Source: a virus. From it: DNA of 64,000 nucleotides. Positions 33,910 through 41,393 of this stretch are shown piece after piece. Position 1 is the stretch's first letter. Every line of letters begins with the position of its first letter. The notes beneath the pieces were generated by a model, which saw nothing but the letters and a program-made list of their open reading frames with translations, was not told the origin of the DNA and ran no database searches. The translations under genes were made by a program, and so were the position numbers. The stretch covers positions 1 through 64,000 of IMG/VR virus record IMGVR_UViG_3300032242_000965. One strand, given 5' to 3'.

Positions 33910-33910
33910 G

Positions 33911-34081
33911 TTAATTTTCCGTTACGAATCCATATTGGTCATCTTCAGTAGTAATTATATTATTTGTCTCATCTAAAATATAGTTGGAATAAACCGGTGG
34001 GTTGAAGATATCATAATTTAGTAATTGCATACCGCCGGATAATTTAACCCCGTTCAATACTAAAAGTGTACCGGAACTCAT
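33911..34081 (-). CDS. Small paralogous protein 2 (MSSGTLLVL)
   Basis: Protein of 56 aa, paralogue of the 50-aa protein at 27685 by start and end pattern. It lies one base before the 908-aa fibre gene and one base after the 99-aa gene, so all three are coupled. Confidence 0.55.
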   Translation of the reverse strand: MSSGTLLVLNGVKLSGGMQLLNYDIFNPPVYSNYILDETNNIITTEDDQYGFVTEN

Positions 34082-34082
34082 T

Positions 34083-34382
34083 TTATTTTTCCGTGTCCAT
34101 TATAACGATAGTCATTGTTCCATCTGACGCTTGATGTGTCATACCGGCTACCTTCCATCCCGGAGTAGTTTCAAAGATATATGCTTCACTACCTGGCATT
34201 GCAAAGCTAGCAATATTTGCAGTTGGATTAGTCCCGAATTGTAACCAATGATGGTCACCTGTCAATGTTATAAGAACTTTACGTGCATTGATTGCCGTTG
34301 ATTGTCTTGAACTTGTAGTAGTTGCAACTGTCTGCCATCTTGGTGCGCCGTTACTAAAGTATAGAGGTATTTTGTGATCCAT
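34083..34382 (-). CDS. Probable virion protein
   Basis: Protein of 99 aa with beta-rich, aromatic sequence (YFSNGAPRWQTVATTTSS, then WLQFGTNPTAN) like small phage appendage or capsid-decoration proteins. It is the middle member of the late operon that leads into the long fibre. Function unknown. Confidence 0.55.
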   Translation of the reverse strand: MDHKIPLYFSNGAPRWQTVATTTSSRQSTAINARKVLITLTGDHHWLQFGTNPTANIASFAMPGSEAYIFETTPGWKVAGMTHQASDGTMTIVIMDTEK

Positions 34383-34383
34383 G

Positions 34384-34665
34384 TTATTTTCCTATTGGCT
34401 TTTCGCCGGTTAAGTATGGTCTACTAAACCATAGTTGAAACCATTCTTTGGTTCCGGGTTGTATGTTGTTTTTCTTCATCAACAAACCCTTTTCGTTTCC
34501 AGTAATACTTATATTACTTTCTTCCCCTATCACCTGACTAGTAATTCCGCTAAGTTTTTTTAAGTCTTCTAGGGTTGTGTCTAGGTTCTCTTGATGTGAC
34601 GGAATGGATTTAAGTTTATTAAATCCATTCATAAGTTGTTTTTGCTTATATACATCAAAGGACAT
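34384..34665 (-). CDS. Hypothetical phage protein, first gene of fibre operon
   Basis: Protein of 93 aa. Helical N-terminus with a coiled-coil trend (LDTTLEDLKKLSG), then GTKEWFQLWFSRPYLTGEKP. A GATAAATA late motif ends four bases before the ATG and no SD is seen. Function unknown. Confidence 0.55.
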   Translation of the reverse strand: MSFDVYKQKQLMNGFNKLKSIPSHQENLDTTLEDLKKLSGITSQVIGEESNISITGNEKGLLMKKNNIQPGTKEWFQLWFSRPYLTGEKPIGK

Positions 34666-34669
34666 GATG

Positions 34670-34677
34670 TATTTATC
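34670..34677 (-). promoter_or_regulatory. Late promoter GATAAATA, predicted leaderless
   Basis: Four bases before the ATG at 34665. Confidence 0.55.
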
Positions 34678-34680
34678 TGA

Positions 34681-35373
34681 CTATTTGATGTCTATCGGTC
34701 TTGTCTTAGTAGCAACAATAGAATAATATATCTCAGGAATAGCAGCACTTTCGTCAGTCTGTGGGTTCTTTACAGTTAAATCAAACTTCATATCATTGAA
34801 TTTGTCGATTCTAAACCCAGTACGTTGCAATAATGCGGCTAATTGAATGTTACCCATAACACTATAATTTTCAGCATTAAATTCGTGTTTTCTGTCATTG
34901 TTCTCGGGTGCAGGGACCTCAATATATATCTTGCCATTTAATTTCAATAATCTGTTATATTCAACTAATGTGAAAATAGGATATGGACTAGTTTGTAACA
35001 TCTGACGCATATAGACAAAATCAATAGTTTCGTCATTAAAACCGTCTTTCTGTGGTAAAAAGGTCATATCATAGTTTTTTACACTATGCCCTTTATTTCT
35101 ACAGACTTCTGTATCTTTATCATTCAATGTTATACCCAACATGTTAGTATAACCATTTTCTTTCATTTTGTCTAAGAAGTAACCCTGACCACATCCAATA
35201 TCTAATATCGCAGCACCCTTAGGAATATTCAAAGGATCAATATGCATTTCAATTGATTTTTCAATAATGGCTTTGCTAAATTCAGGAGACGGGTCAGTTG
35301 ACATAACAGTATAAATCCATTCATTGAAGAACTTCAATTTTACTAAGTCAAGTGTTTTGTTAATGTCAATCAT
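34681..35373 (-). CDS. Class I SAM-dependent methyltransferase
   Basis: Protein of 230 aa. The SAM-binding glycine loop is GAAILDIGCGQGYFLDKM, with a later acidic residue in DKDTEVC and a motif 4/5 region FVYMRQMLQTSPYPI and LLKLNGKIYIEVPAP, the Methyltransf_11/25 layout. The substrate is unknown; protein, glycan or small molecule are possible. It is found between fibre genes, so modification of fibre or receptor material is a guess. Confidence 0.8.
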   Translation of the reverse strand: MIDINKTLDLVKLKFFNEWIYTVMSTDPSPEFSKAIIEKSIEMHIDPLNIPKGAAILDIGCGQGYFLDKMKENGYTNMLGITLNDKDTEVCRNKGHSVKNYDMTFLPQKDGFNDETIDFVYMRQMLQTSPYPIFTLVEYNRLLKLNGKIYIEVPAPENNDRKHEFNAENYSVMGNIQLAALLQRTGFRIDKFNDMKFDLTVKNPQTDESAAIPEIYYSIVATKTRPIDIK

Positions 35374-35429
35374 TTATTATCCTATAAGTTAATGATATTA
35401 CTTATCTGGATAATAGAGTGTTATTATTT

Positions 35430-35816
35430 TTATTTGCTGAAGCCTTTGAAGCCTAATACTGGGCTGACTTTATGAGTATCGCCTGGCTCACTACTCTTAC
35501 CACGCTTTGCCATTTTATGATGTTCGCTTGGAATAGTCTTAAGTGCAGATTGAATCATATTATGTTCTTCATCTGTATATGGATGATAACTATTGAACTT
35601 CTCTACTGGACTAGCCGCGTCCATTTTAACTTTTTTAGTAGACTTGCCATCTGCCATAGCCATTGCCATGCCTAAACGATTTTGATGGTAAACACGATCG
35701 TATCCACCTACGTCACGTGCAATTATACTGCCACCTGTACCGGTAGCGTTTTCATGGTCTTTGTGCATTTTACCACGAACAGGGCCACCTTCAGTTATAA
35801 ATTCATTTGCTCTCAT
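35430..35816 (-). CDS. Hypothetical protein with 'MRANEFITE' N-terminus
   Basis: Protein of 128 aa. The N-terminus MRANEFITEGG holds an I-x-E step of the T4 prohead protease type; the rest is Gly/Lys/His-rich and basic (TKKVKMDAASPVEKF). A small, basic, cleaved internal protein co-packaged with DNA would fit, but there is no direct proof. Confidence 0.5.
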   Translation of the reverse strand: MRANEFITEGGPVRGKMHKDHENATGTGGSIIARDVGGYDRVYHQNRLGMAMAMADGKSTKKVKMDAASPVEKFNSYHPYTDEEHNMIQSALKTIPSEHHKMAKRGKSSEPGDTHKVSPVLGFKGFSK

Positions 35817-35817
35817 A

Positions 35818-36639
35818 TTAATTATCTATCTCATATGATACTAAGTGAATAATAGGATCATTGAATTGGGGACTTACCATTATTCTTATGTTACCAAAGA
35901 ATCTATCAACATTGTAAGTTGTTACCGGTAGTACTCCGCTAAAGACTGTACTATGTGCAGTATATTTAACAGTGGCTTCGTCACCTGTCAATATTACATT
36001 AAGTACTACCGACTGTGTATAATTGGTACCTACTTTTCTACTTGAGGTTACTTTAAATGTAGCACTAGTAAATCTTGCGGTTGGTACCTGATATATAACT
36101 TGATTAGGGGTAGCGTCAGGTGTTGTAGTTTTAAAAGAGCCAATTATTGAATTACCATATGCAAGACTATTACCTAAGGCAGTATCACCAGTAGTAATAA
36201 GATTTCCACTTACCTGAATGTCATTTAATCCTGCTAAACTAATTTTAGCACCGGGACTACCTACAATAGAGAATGATATTACATTTCCCGATTCTGAAAG
36301 ATTAACATTGCCTAAATCAAGACCATCATTGCTTACATAAATTTTATGTATTGGATTAGCACGTGTACCTATATCTACGGTTGATCCATTAACCACACTT
36401 ATATTTGAATTAAACTGTAATCTATTGTTAGCAGTATCAAAGTATAAATTAGGGCTACCGGTATATGTATTTGCTGTTTTGAACTGTAGTGACCCTTCAA
36501 TTCCTGATGGAGTAGGGAAACTAAAGGATGCTAAAGAAGTAAAATTATTATTGATTTTATCAAAAGCAACACGTAACGGATCACCTGTACCATCGTTAGC
36601 AAGTGCACCTATATCAATTAAATCGACTGGGATTGTCAT
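35818..36639 (-). CDS. Tail-fibre or neck protein
   Basis: Protein of 273 aa. The N-terminal motif DIGALANDGTGDPLRVAF with NNNF is the common N-domain of marine phage fibres. A beta-rich middle (NGSTVDIGTRANPIHKI) and a C-terminal beta domain follow. Late motif GATAAATA upstream at 36661-36668 with a 16-nt leader. Confidence 0.7.
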   Translation of the reverse strand: MTIPVDLIDIGALANDGTGDPLRVAFDKINNNFTSLASFSFPTPSGIEGSLQFKTANTYTGSPNLYFDTANNRLQFNSNISVVNGSTVDIGTRANPIHKIYVSNDGLDLGNVNLSESGNVISFSIVGSPGAKISLAGLNDIQVSGNLITTGDTALGNSLAYGNSIIGSFKTTTPDATPNQVIYQVPTARFTSATFKVTSSRKVGTNYTQSVVLNVILTGDEATVKYTAHSTVFSGVLPVTTYNVDRFFGNIRIMVSPQFNDPIIHLVSYEIDN

Positions 36640-36660
36640 ATTTTTATTCCATTAATAATA

Positions 36661-36668
36661 TATTTATC
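36661..36668 (-). promoter_or_regulatory. Late promoter motif GATAAATA
   Basis: Leader about 16 nt to 36639; lies between divergent genes. Confidence 0.5.
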
Positions 36669-36693
36669 TTTTATTGTCTGGGCACGATATTCC

Positions 36694-36701
36694 GCTAAAT
36701 A
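36694..36701 (+). promoter_or_regulatory. Possible late promoter variant GCTAAATA
   Basis: Precedes the plus-strand nuclease (SD AAAGGAG at 36711-36717). The same CGCTAAATAT block lies upstream of the outer-membrane barrel gene. A TTGTCT 16 bases upstream could instead make this a sigma70 -10. Confidence 0.4.
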
Positions 36702-36722
36702 TATGACTTTAAAGGAGTTTTT

Positions 36723-37541
36723 ATGCGTAAAATTATGTTGTCATTAACACTATTATTAGTAAGTTCAATGACATTTGCTTGGACACAACGTCCACCACAG
36801 GATCCACAGACATGTAAAGTACATGCACCATATGGATTTCCTCAGTCTGTAGGAGTAAATCCTATTTGCCGTCAAGCATATCTAGTTGGATATGATGCGG
36901 CTGCTAAATTACCAAGATTCGTTACTTACGAATTATTACCGCAAAATGCACTAGGATGTGTTGCACGTACTAACGCATTTGCTGCCGACCAATCAGTTCA
37001 AAATGGTCCTAGACCAGATGATTATGCAGGTACAGGATATGACAAGGGTCACATGGCTCCAGACGGTGACTTGAGTTGGGATACACAAGTTGAGTTTGAG
37101 AGTTTCTTAATGACTAACATGAGCCCTCAGGCTGGTTCATTGAATCGCGGTATCTGGAAACTATTAGAAACTAGTGTACGTGGTTGGGTCGTTCAAGGTA
37201 ATCAAAGTTATACAATTTATGTTGGTGGAATATATAATGCACAAGACAAGAAAATTGGTAATGGTGTAGTTGTTCCTCATGGCTTCTATAAGATTGTTAT
37301 TAACAACAAAACAAATGAAATTGCAGGTTGGGGATTCCCTCATGTTGCACCCTATCCCAACTTAGGTAATGACTTAACTAAGTTCCGTATGCCAGTTGCA
37401 GACATTATGAAGCAAGCAGGTGTGCAATATGCATTCCCTCAAGGTGCTAAAGAAGTGCAACCAGGTAAAGAATGGCCAGTAAACTTTGGTGATTTGACTA
37501 AAGCAAAACGTGCTAAGTGCCCGGGCTCTAAAGACGATTGA
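36723..37541 (+). CDS. Secreted DNA/RNA non-specific endonuclease (NucA/EndoG family)
   Basis: Protein of 272 aa on the plus strand. A signal peptide of about 20 residues (MRKIMLSLTLLLVSSMTFA) is followed by a mature domain with YDKGHMAPDGD (the D-[RK]-G-H catalytic motif; His is general base), then NMSPQAGSLNRGIWK, with the metal-binding Asn. This is a Mg2+-dependent sugar-nonspecific nuclease acting in the periplasm or outside. For a phage it might degrade host or competing DNA during or after lysis, or DNA released by other cells. It is followed by a bidirectional terminator facing the lysis genes. Confidence 0.92.
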   Translation: MRKIMLSLTLLLVSSMTFAWTQRPPQDPQTCKVHAPYGFPQSVGVNPICRQAYLVGYDAAAKLPRFVTYELLPQNALGCVARTNAFAADQSVQNGPRPDDYAGTGYDKGHMAPDGDLSWDTQVEFESFLMTNMSPQAGSLNRGIWKLLETSVRGWVVQGNQSYTIYVGGIYNAQDKKIGNGVVVPHGFYKIVINNKTNEIAGWGFPHVAPYPNLGNDLTKFRMPVADIMKQAGVQYAFPQGAKEVQPGKEWPVNFGDLTKAKRAKCPGSKDD

Positions 37542-37557
37542 TTAATTTTAATCCAAT

Positions 37558-37583
37558 AAAAAAGCACCCTAGGGTGCTTTTTT
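37558..37583. terminator. Bidirectional rho-independent terminator
   Basis: Stem AAAAGCACCCT / AGGGTGCTTTT with A-run and T-run on both sides; ends the nuclease (+) and the holin gene cassette (-). Confidence 0.93.
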
Positions 37584-37598
37584 TGTGCCAGTAATTAA

Positions 37599-37814
37599 TT
37601 ACTTGGGTGCAAATTTTTCACTTGCAGTAAAGCCTAATCCGGCTACTACTATATACATCAATGCGTTTAACATTGGTGCATCTATTTTCAAATCATACAA
37701 TAAGTCACCAATTGCGGCAGCGCCTATTAATAAGAATGATAATAATGTAATAACTCTTTTGCTACTAATGCTATCATTAGTACCATCACTTAACATACTT
37801 TTTAACCAACTCAT
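37599..37814 (-). CDS. Holin-like small membrane protein
   Basis: Start taken at 37814 (MSWLKSMLSDG). Protein of 71 aa with two hydrophobic segments (VITLLSFLLIGAAAIGDLLY and LNALMYIVVAGLGF) and short charged ends, the class II holin plan. It is the last gene of the membrane/spanin cassette. Holin function is inferred from topology and location. Confidence 0.55.
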   Translation of the reverse strand: MSWLKSMLSDGTNDSISSKRVITLLSFLLIGAAAIGDLLYDLKIDAPMLNALMYIVVAGLGFTASEKFAPK

Positions 37815-37816
37815 AA

Positions 37817-37960
37817 TTATCTCCAAAAGAATAATATTGCTTTTAACTTGTCTATATACTTTTGTAAGTACTTAGATTGAAAGTCTTTTGCATATTGTGG
37901 TTGAGGAAAGTTCCAACCAATAAATGCACCGATTGCTATATAAATTAATGTCTCTATCAT
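37817..37960 (-). CDS. Small membrane protein (47 aa)
   Basis: Short frame between the DUF4337-like gene and the holin-like gene: one N-terminal hydrophobic segment (LIYIAIGAFIGWNF), basic helical tail (YLQKYIDKLKAILFFW). It begins just before the holin-like gene and has an SD (GGAGTTAGTT) upstream. Confidence 0.55.
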   Translation of the reverse strand: MIETLIYIAIGAFIGWNFPQPQYAKDFQSKYLQKYIDKLKAILFFWR

Positions 37961-37970
37961 AACTAACTCC

Positions 37971-38561
37971 TTAAATTGGTAACCAGAGCCATAAACCTTG
38001 GCTCATTAATAAAAATCCAACCGCACATACTCCAAAACTACCCCAGAACAACGGCATACTAACTGCAAGAATACTTGCTGATAATAATACGATTGCTAAC
38101 TGATATGCAGTACTTGCATAACTCATCCATGGGCTACGTACTTTAGCTGCGTCACGGTCTGCTTCTAATTTCTTAGCACGTGCCATAATATCTTTCATAC
38201 CGTCTTTTGGTTCGTTCTCATAACGGTCAATCTTAGCAGTAAGTTCTTCTACACGTTTCTTGTCACCTGCTTTTTGTGCATCATATAATGCATACTCAGC
38301 AGCGGTTTTCTTAATACTCTTTGCTTGGTAGAAACTCCACTCAGATCCTGCTTTAATTGTATTACCTAGAATAGTACTAGAATATGTACCACCAAAATAA
38401 GCATTGATTGCTAGTAATAACGCAAACACGTTAATTACCATACCTGCTTTGTCTTTGATTTTTGCTTCACGTTCGCTACGTGAGCCTGCAGGTGGTTTAA
38501 CTGCATTTGGGTCTTTTGGTTGTTTGTTGACTAGGTTCAACATGCTATCTATTAGTGCCAT
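37971..38561 (-). CDS. DUF4337-like membrane protein
   Basis: Protein of 196 aa. One segment (VINVFALLLAINAYFGG) near the N-terminus, then a long soluble coiled region containing EWSFYQAKSIKKTAAEYAL, which matches the SDQWAYYQAKSIK pattern I associate with DUF4337, and two more hydrophobic segments at the C-terminus. Known bacterial family of unknown function. Its place in the cassette suggests a role in membrane disruption or lysis control. Confidence 0.6.
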   Translation of the reverse strand: MALIDSMLNLVNKQPKDPNAVKPPAGSRSEREAKIKDKAGMVINVFALLLAINAYFGGTYSSTILGNTIKAGSEWSFYQAKSIKKTAAEYALYDAQKAGDKKRVEELTAKIDRYENEPKDGMKDIMARAKKLEADRDAAKVRSPWMSYASTAYQLAIVLLSASILAVSMPLFWGSFGVCAVGFLLMSQGLWLWLPI

Positions 38562-38576
38562 TATATTCTCCTTATT

Positions 38577-38834
38577 TTAGGCTAAACTTGCTAGATTAAT
38601 CAAACCGTTTATAGCGGTATTCATTAATAATAAATTTTCTTGCTCTACCATGTGTTGATTAATATTCAACTGACGTTGTATATCTTTAACTAACTCTATA
38701 TATTCTTCTTTACTAATTTCCCCTCTCATACACATATCTGTATATTCATGTACCTTTGCAGCCGCATCAGTTACATCAGGGTTTCTACTATTTACATTTG
38801 CTAATTCTTCTTGGTGTTGTTGTACAGTACTCAT
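38577..38834 (-). CDS. Hypothetical helical protein in the lysis cassette
   Basis: Protein of 85 aa, amphipathic helices (EISKEEYIELVKDIQRQL), ends in a hydrophobic block (LLLMNTAINGLINLASLA). The start overlaps the upstream lipoprotein gene by 4 nt. Could be an antiholin or cytosolic partner. Confidence 0.5.
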   Translation of the reverse strand: MSTVQQHQEELANVNSRNPDVTDAAAKVHEYTDMCMRGEISKEEYIELVKDIQRQLNINQHMVEQENLLLMNTAINGLINLASLA

Positions 38835-39232
38835 CTTGGCTTCTTTCCTTCGCTTTGTTGCATTGTATTTGCCGAGTCTTCTATATTCTTAAACTTAATT
38901 TTACAGAATACAGGGCTCACTGTTCCACTATCATATTTGTCTGATAATCCTTTTACCATATCATTCAACTCAACTGTTGCTTGTTGTATTGGTTTATTAT
39001 GAGGTAAGTGTTCTGCATAGTGCATTAGAAATACGCTAGTATATGATAGTTCTTTTGCTAATCTTTTTGATTCTACTGGGTCACTACATTTATCTTTTGC
39101 AACACCTGCTTTAGTTCTAATCTCAGTTATTAACTTATACTCATTATTATCATACTTCATTAGATATGCATCTAATGCATCGTTAAACGTAGCGCATCCA
39201 GACAATAATAGAACTAATAATACTTTCTTCAT
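38831..39232 (-). CDS. Lipoprotein (spanin-like)
   Basis: Protein of 133 aa. Lipobox LLLSGC at residues 8-13 with Lys-rich start, so acylated at Cys13 and sent to the outer membrane. The mature part is helical with Lys/Asp. Overlaps both neighbours by 4 nt. Alternative: a lipoprotein that protects against other phages. Confidence 0.6.
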   Translation of the reverse strand: MKKVLLVLLLSGCATFNDALDAYLMKYDNNEYKLITEIRTKAGVAKDKCSDPVESKRLAKELSYTSVFLMHYAEHLPHNKPIQQATVELNDMVKGLSDKYDSGTVSPVFCKIKFKNIEDSANTMQQSEGKKPR

Positions 39233-39531
39233 TTGATGCTTTCAAATATATTTTTCTGTATCTGATACCATTCAATCCATGTGTCAACTTTAACTGCACA
39301 TTCATAATATGTTGAATAGTTAATCGTAACTGTTTTTGCTACATCGCTTAACTTTGAACTATCATCTAGTTTCTTTAGATTAGGACAACCTTCCATCACA
39401 ACTTTACTTGGTGCTTCTGGGAAGCTCCTGCTAACTGGAACACTAGTGCAACCTGCTAATACAAATATTACTAACATGATGAGTAATATAAGTATCGTTA
39501 CTGATTTAACTACTTCATTTTGATTATTCAC
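39229..39531 (-). CDS. Outer-membrane spanin candidate (Rz1-like lipoprotein)
   Basis: Protein of 100 aa. An N-terminal hydrophobic helix ends in VLAGCTS, a lipobox at about residue 27, followed by Pro/Ser residues (SVPVSRSFPEAPS), as in o-spanins. It overlaps the preceding i-spanin-like gene by 4 nt, the usual linked spanin pair. Confidence 0.65.
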   Translation of the reverse strand: MNNQNEVVKSVTILILLIMLVIFVLAGCTSVPVSRSFPEAPSKVVMEGCPNLKKLDDSSKLSDVAKTVTINYSTYYECAVKVDTWIEWYQIQKNIFESIK

Positions 39532-39968
39532 TTTGTCTTCTCCGCTGAGTCGTTGTGTGCTTTTACAAATTCTTTAGGAATTACACATTGGTTATCATAC
39601 TTAGTTACTTCACGGTCTATGTATTGTTTTACAACTAAACCCTTTTCACGGATAATCTTTACTTTTTGTTGTGCTTTATTATCTAACTGAGAATTAGCCT
39701 GCTTGGATTGTTCTTCTGCTTTTGCTACTTTGGCTTCCATGTCATGTACACGCTTGCGCCATTCCATTTCAGTACCATAACCGCCTGTAAAATAGACTCC
39801 CACTAATATAAAGAATAGTGAAAGAACATGAAATATTGGTCTATAGGGTATTAGTACAGGAACTAGTGCTAAAAAGAAACTAGCCATATATATGACTATA
39901 CCAGTTGCTATAATAGCAAAGATAGCCATCTGTAAGAAACTGTCGGGGATTAAACTTAATAAGAACAT
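39528..39968 (-). CDS. Inner-membrane spanin candidate (Rz-like)
   Basis: I place the start at 39968 (MFLLSLIPDSF) because a late motif CATAAATA ends five bases before it; an earlier ATG at 39995 lies beyond the motif. Protein of 146 aa with two hydrophobic N-terminal segments and a coiled coil (KVAKAEEQSKQANSQLDN) that would span the periplasm. With the lipoprotein it makes a plausible spanin complex that fuses inner and outer membranes. No endolysin is recognised in this cassette. Confidence 0.6.
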   Translation of the reverse strand: MFLLSLIPDSFLQMAIFAIIATGIVIYMASFFLALVPVLIPYRPIFHVLSLFFILVGVYFTGGYGTEMEWRKRVHDMEAKVAKAEEQSKQANSQLDNKAQQKVKIIREKGLVVKQYIDREVTKYDNQCVIPKEFVKAHNDSAEKTK

Positions 39969-39973
39969 ATCTG

Positions 39974-39981
39974 TATTTATG
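39974..39981 (-). promoter_or_regulatory. Late promoter CATAAATA, predicted leaderless
   Basis: Five bases before the ATG at 39968; lysis genes are expected late. Confidence 0.6.
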
Positions 39982-39996
39982 CAGATATTATCCAAA

Positions 39997-40203
39997 TTAT
40001 GTGTATTTTAGATTATACCAAAGTAAATTTTCTTCTGTAAATTCAGCCTCAACTACTACTTTATATCCATACTGATCTCCTATTCGTATATAAAATACAG
40101 GAGTTTTAGTTGAATGTTCTTTGACCCATTTACAATGGTCAGTTTTTTCCCATTCGGCTAATGGGAAGGCGGCATAAAGTTCAGGATCTTCAACATCACC
40201 CAT
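39997..40203 (-). CDS. Mini-protein of the LRW-tail family (dispersed)
   Basis: Protein of 68 aa. It ends VEAEFTEENLLWYNLKYT, the family pattern (strand, acidic turn, F/Y-x-L-K-Y). Located between the spanin and thymidylate synthase genes, away from the main array. Confidence 0.5.
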   Translation of the reverse strand: MGDVEDPELYAAFPLAEWEKTDHCKWVKEHSTKTPVFYIRIGDQYGYKVVVEAEFTEENLLWYNLKYT

Positions 40204-40220
40204 GTTGAATTGATAGACAA

Positions 40221-41093
40221 TTACACTGCCATTTCTGCTTTTATTTGTTGGTGACTGTTGTAATTCTGTAATTCTATATCTCCCATTGTAAACTTATTAA
40301 TATCCTTAATGTCAGGATTAAGTTTTAATGTTGGTAGTGACAGTGGATCACGTGTTAACTGCTCACGAACCTGGTCAATGTGCATTTTATAGATATGTGT
40401 ATCACCTGTACTAATAATTAATTCACCTACAGTCATATCACAGCATTGTGCAATTAGATGTGTAAGCAATGCATAACTAGCAATGTTAAATGGGAGTCCT
40501 AAGAACACATCAACACTACGTTGATACATATGACAACTTAATTCATTCTTGCTATTCACATAGTATTGACTCATAACGTGACAAGGTGGCAATGCCATTT
40601 GGTCTAGTTCGCCCACGTTCCAGGCATTAAGAATATGCCTACGCCCATTAGGATCTCGTTTAAGTCCTTCTATGAGATTTGCCAATTGGTCAACGCTATC
40701 AGGTTCATATTCACTACTACTAGTCCAGCGTTTAAGACCTGTTAACCAAGTACGCCATTGAACTCCGTATACACGACCCAAGTCACCGTCAAATTTAGCC
40801 TTATCTCTCCAGTAGGGAGCATATGCATTTGGTGTCCATATTGTAACCCCGCCTTTTTCACCATGTGTGATTTCTGCTAGTCGGCGTTCATCACCTGATC
40901 CTTCGATAAACCAAAGTAGTTCACCTACACAGGATTTCCATGCTAATTTCTTTGTGGTTACGGCTGGAAAGCCCCTACGCAAATCAAAGCGAATACTACG
41001 TCCAAACACACTAATAGTGCCAATGCCAGTTCTATCATCTTTTGTTTCTCCGTTATCTAATATATCTTGTAATAAGTCTAAGTACTGTTTCAT
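40221..41093 (-). CDS. thyA: Thymidylate synthase ThyA
   Basis: Protein of 290 aa, standard length. Catalytic block LPPCHVMSQYYV (nucleophilic Cys), with upstream RRHILNAWNVGELDQMA, folate site FNIASYALLTHLIAQ and C-terminal phosphate-binding region. It makes dTMP from dUMP with methylene-tetrahydrofolate, feeding phage DNA synthesis. It overlaps the 98-aa gene by 4 nt. Confidence 0.98.
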   Translation of the reverse strand: MKQYLDLLQDILDNGETKDDRTGIGTISVFGRSIRFDLRRGFPAVTTKKLAWKSCVGELLWFIEGSGDERRLAEITHGEKGGVTIWTPNAYAPYWRDKAKFDGDLGRVYGVQWRTWLTGLKRWTSSSEYEPDSVDQLANLIEGLKRDPNGRRHILNAWNVGELDQMALPPCHVMSQYYVNSKNELSCHMYQRSVDVFLGLPFNIASYALLTHLIAQCCDMTVGELIISTGDTHIYKMHIDQVREQLTRDPLSLPTLKLNPDIKDINKFTMGDIELQNYNSHQQIKAEMAV

Positions 41094-41386
41094 AATTTAC
41101 CTAACAATTTATCTGTCTCAGGTTGTACTGTTTCAGCAATAGTTTCTAAATTTAGTATAAATTCAAAACTGTTGATAAGAGGATCTAACTCAGTTAGTTT
41201 ACGTGAGATGACCTCTTCAACTTCGTCAGGGCTTAGTCCTTGTTTGAAAAGAGATTGTATATTAATAGTATGCTGTTTTTTACCTACCATTCTAACTACA
41301 ATCTTTTTAACAAATTGTACGGGAACTCTACTCTTTTCTACATCCTCTAGAATATGTTCCCACTTACTCAAAAAATCAGGTGACAT
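41090..41386 (-). CDS. Hypothetical protein coupled to thyA
   Basis: Protein of 98 aa, helical and charged, with a central block VVRMVGKKQHTINIQSLF. Overlap ATGA with thyA implies coupled expression. No family recognised. Confidence 0.6.
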   Translation of the reverse strand: MSPDFLSKWEHILEDVEKSRVPVQFVKKIVVRMVGKKQHTINIQSLFKQGLSPDEVEEVISRKLTELDPLINSFEFILNLETIAETVQPETDKLLGKL

Positions 41387-41393
41387 TATTGCC

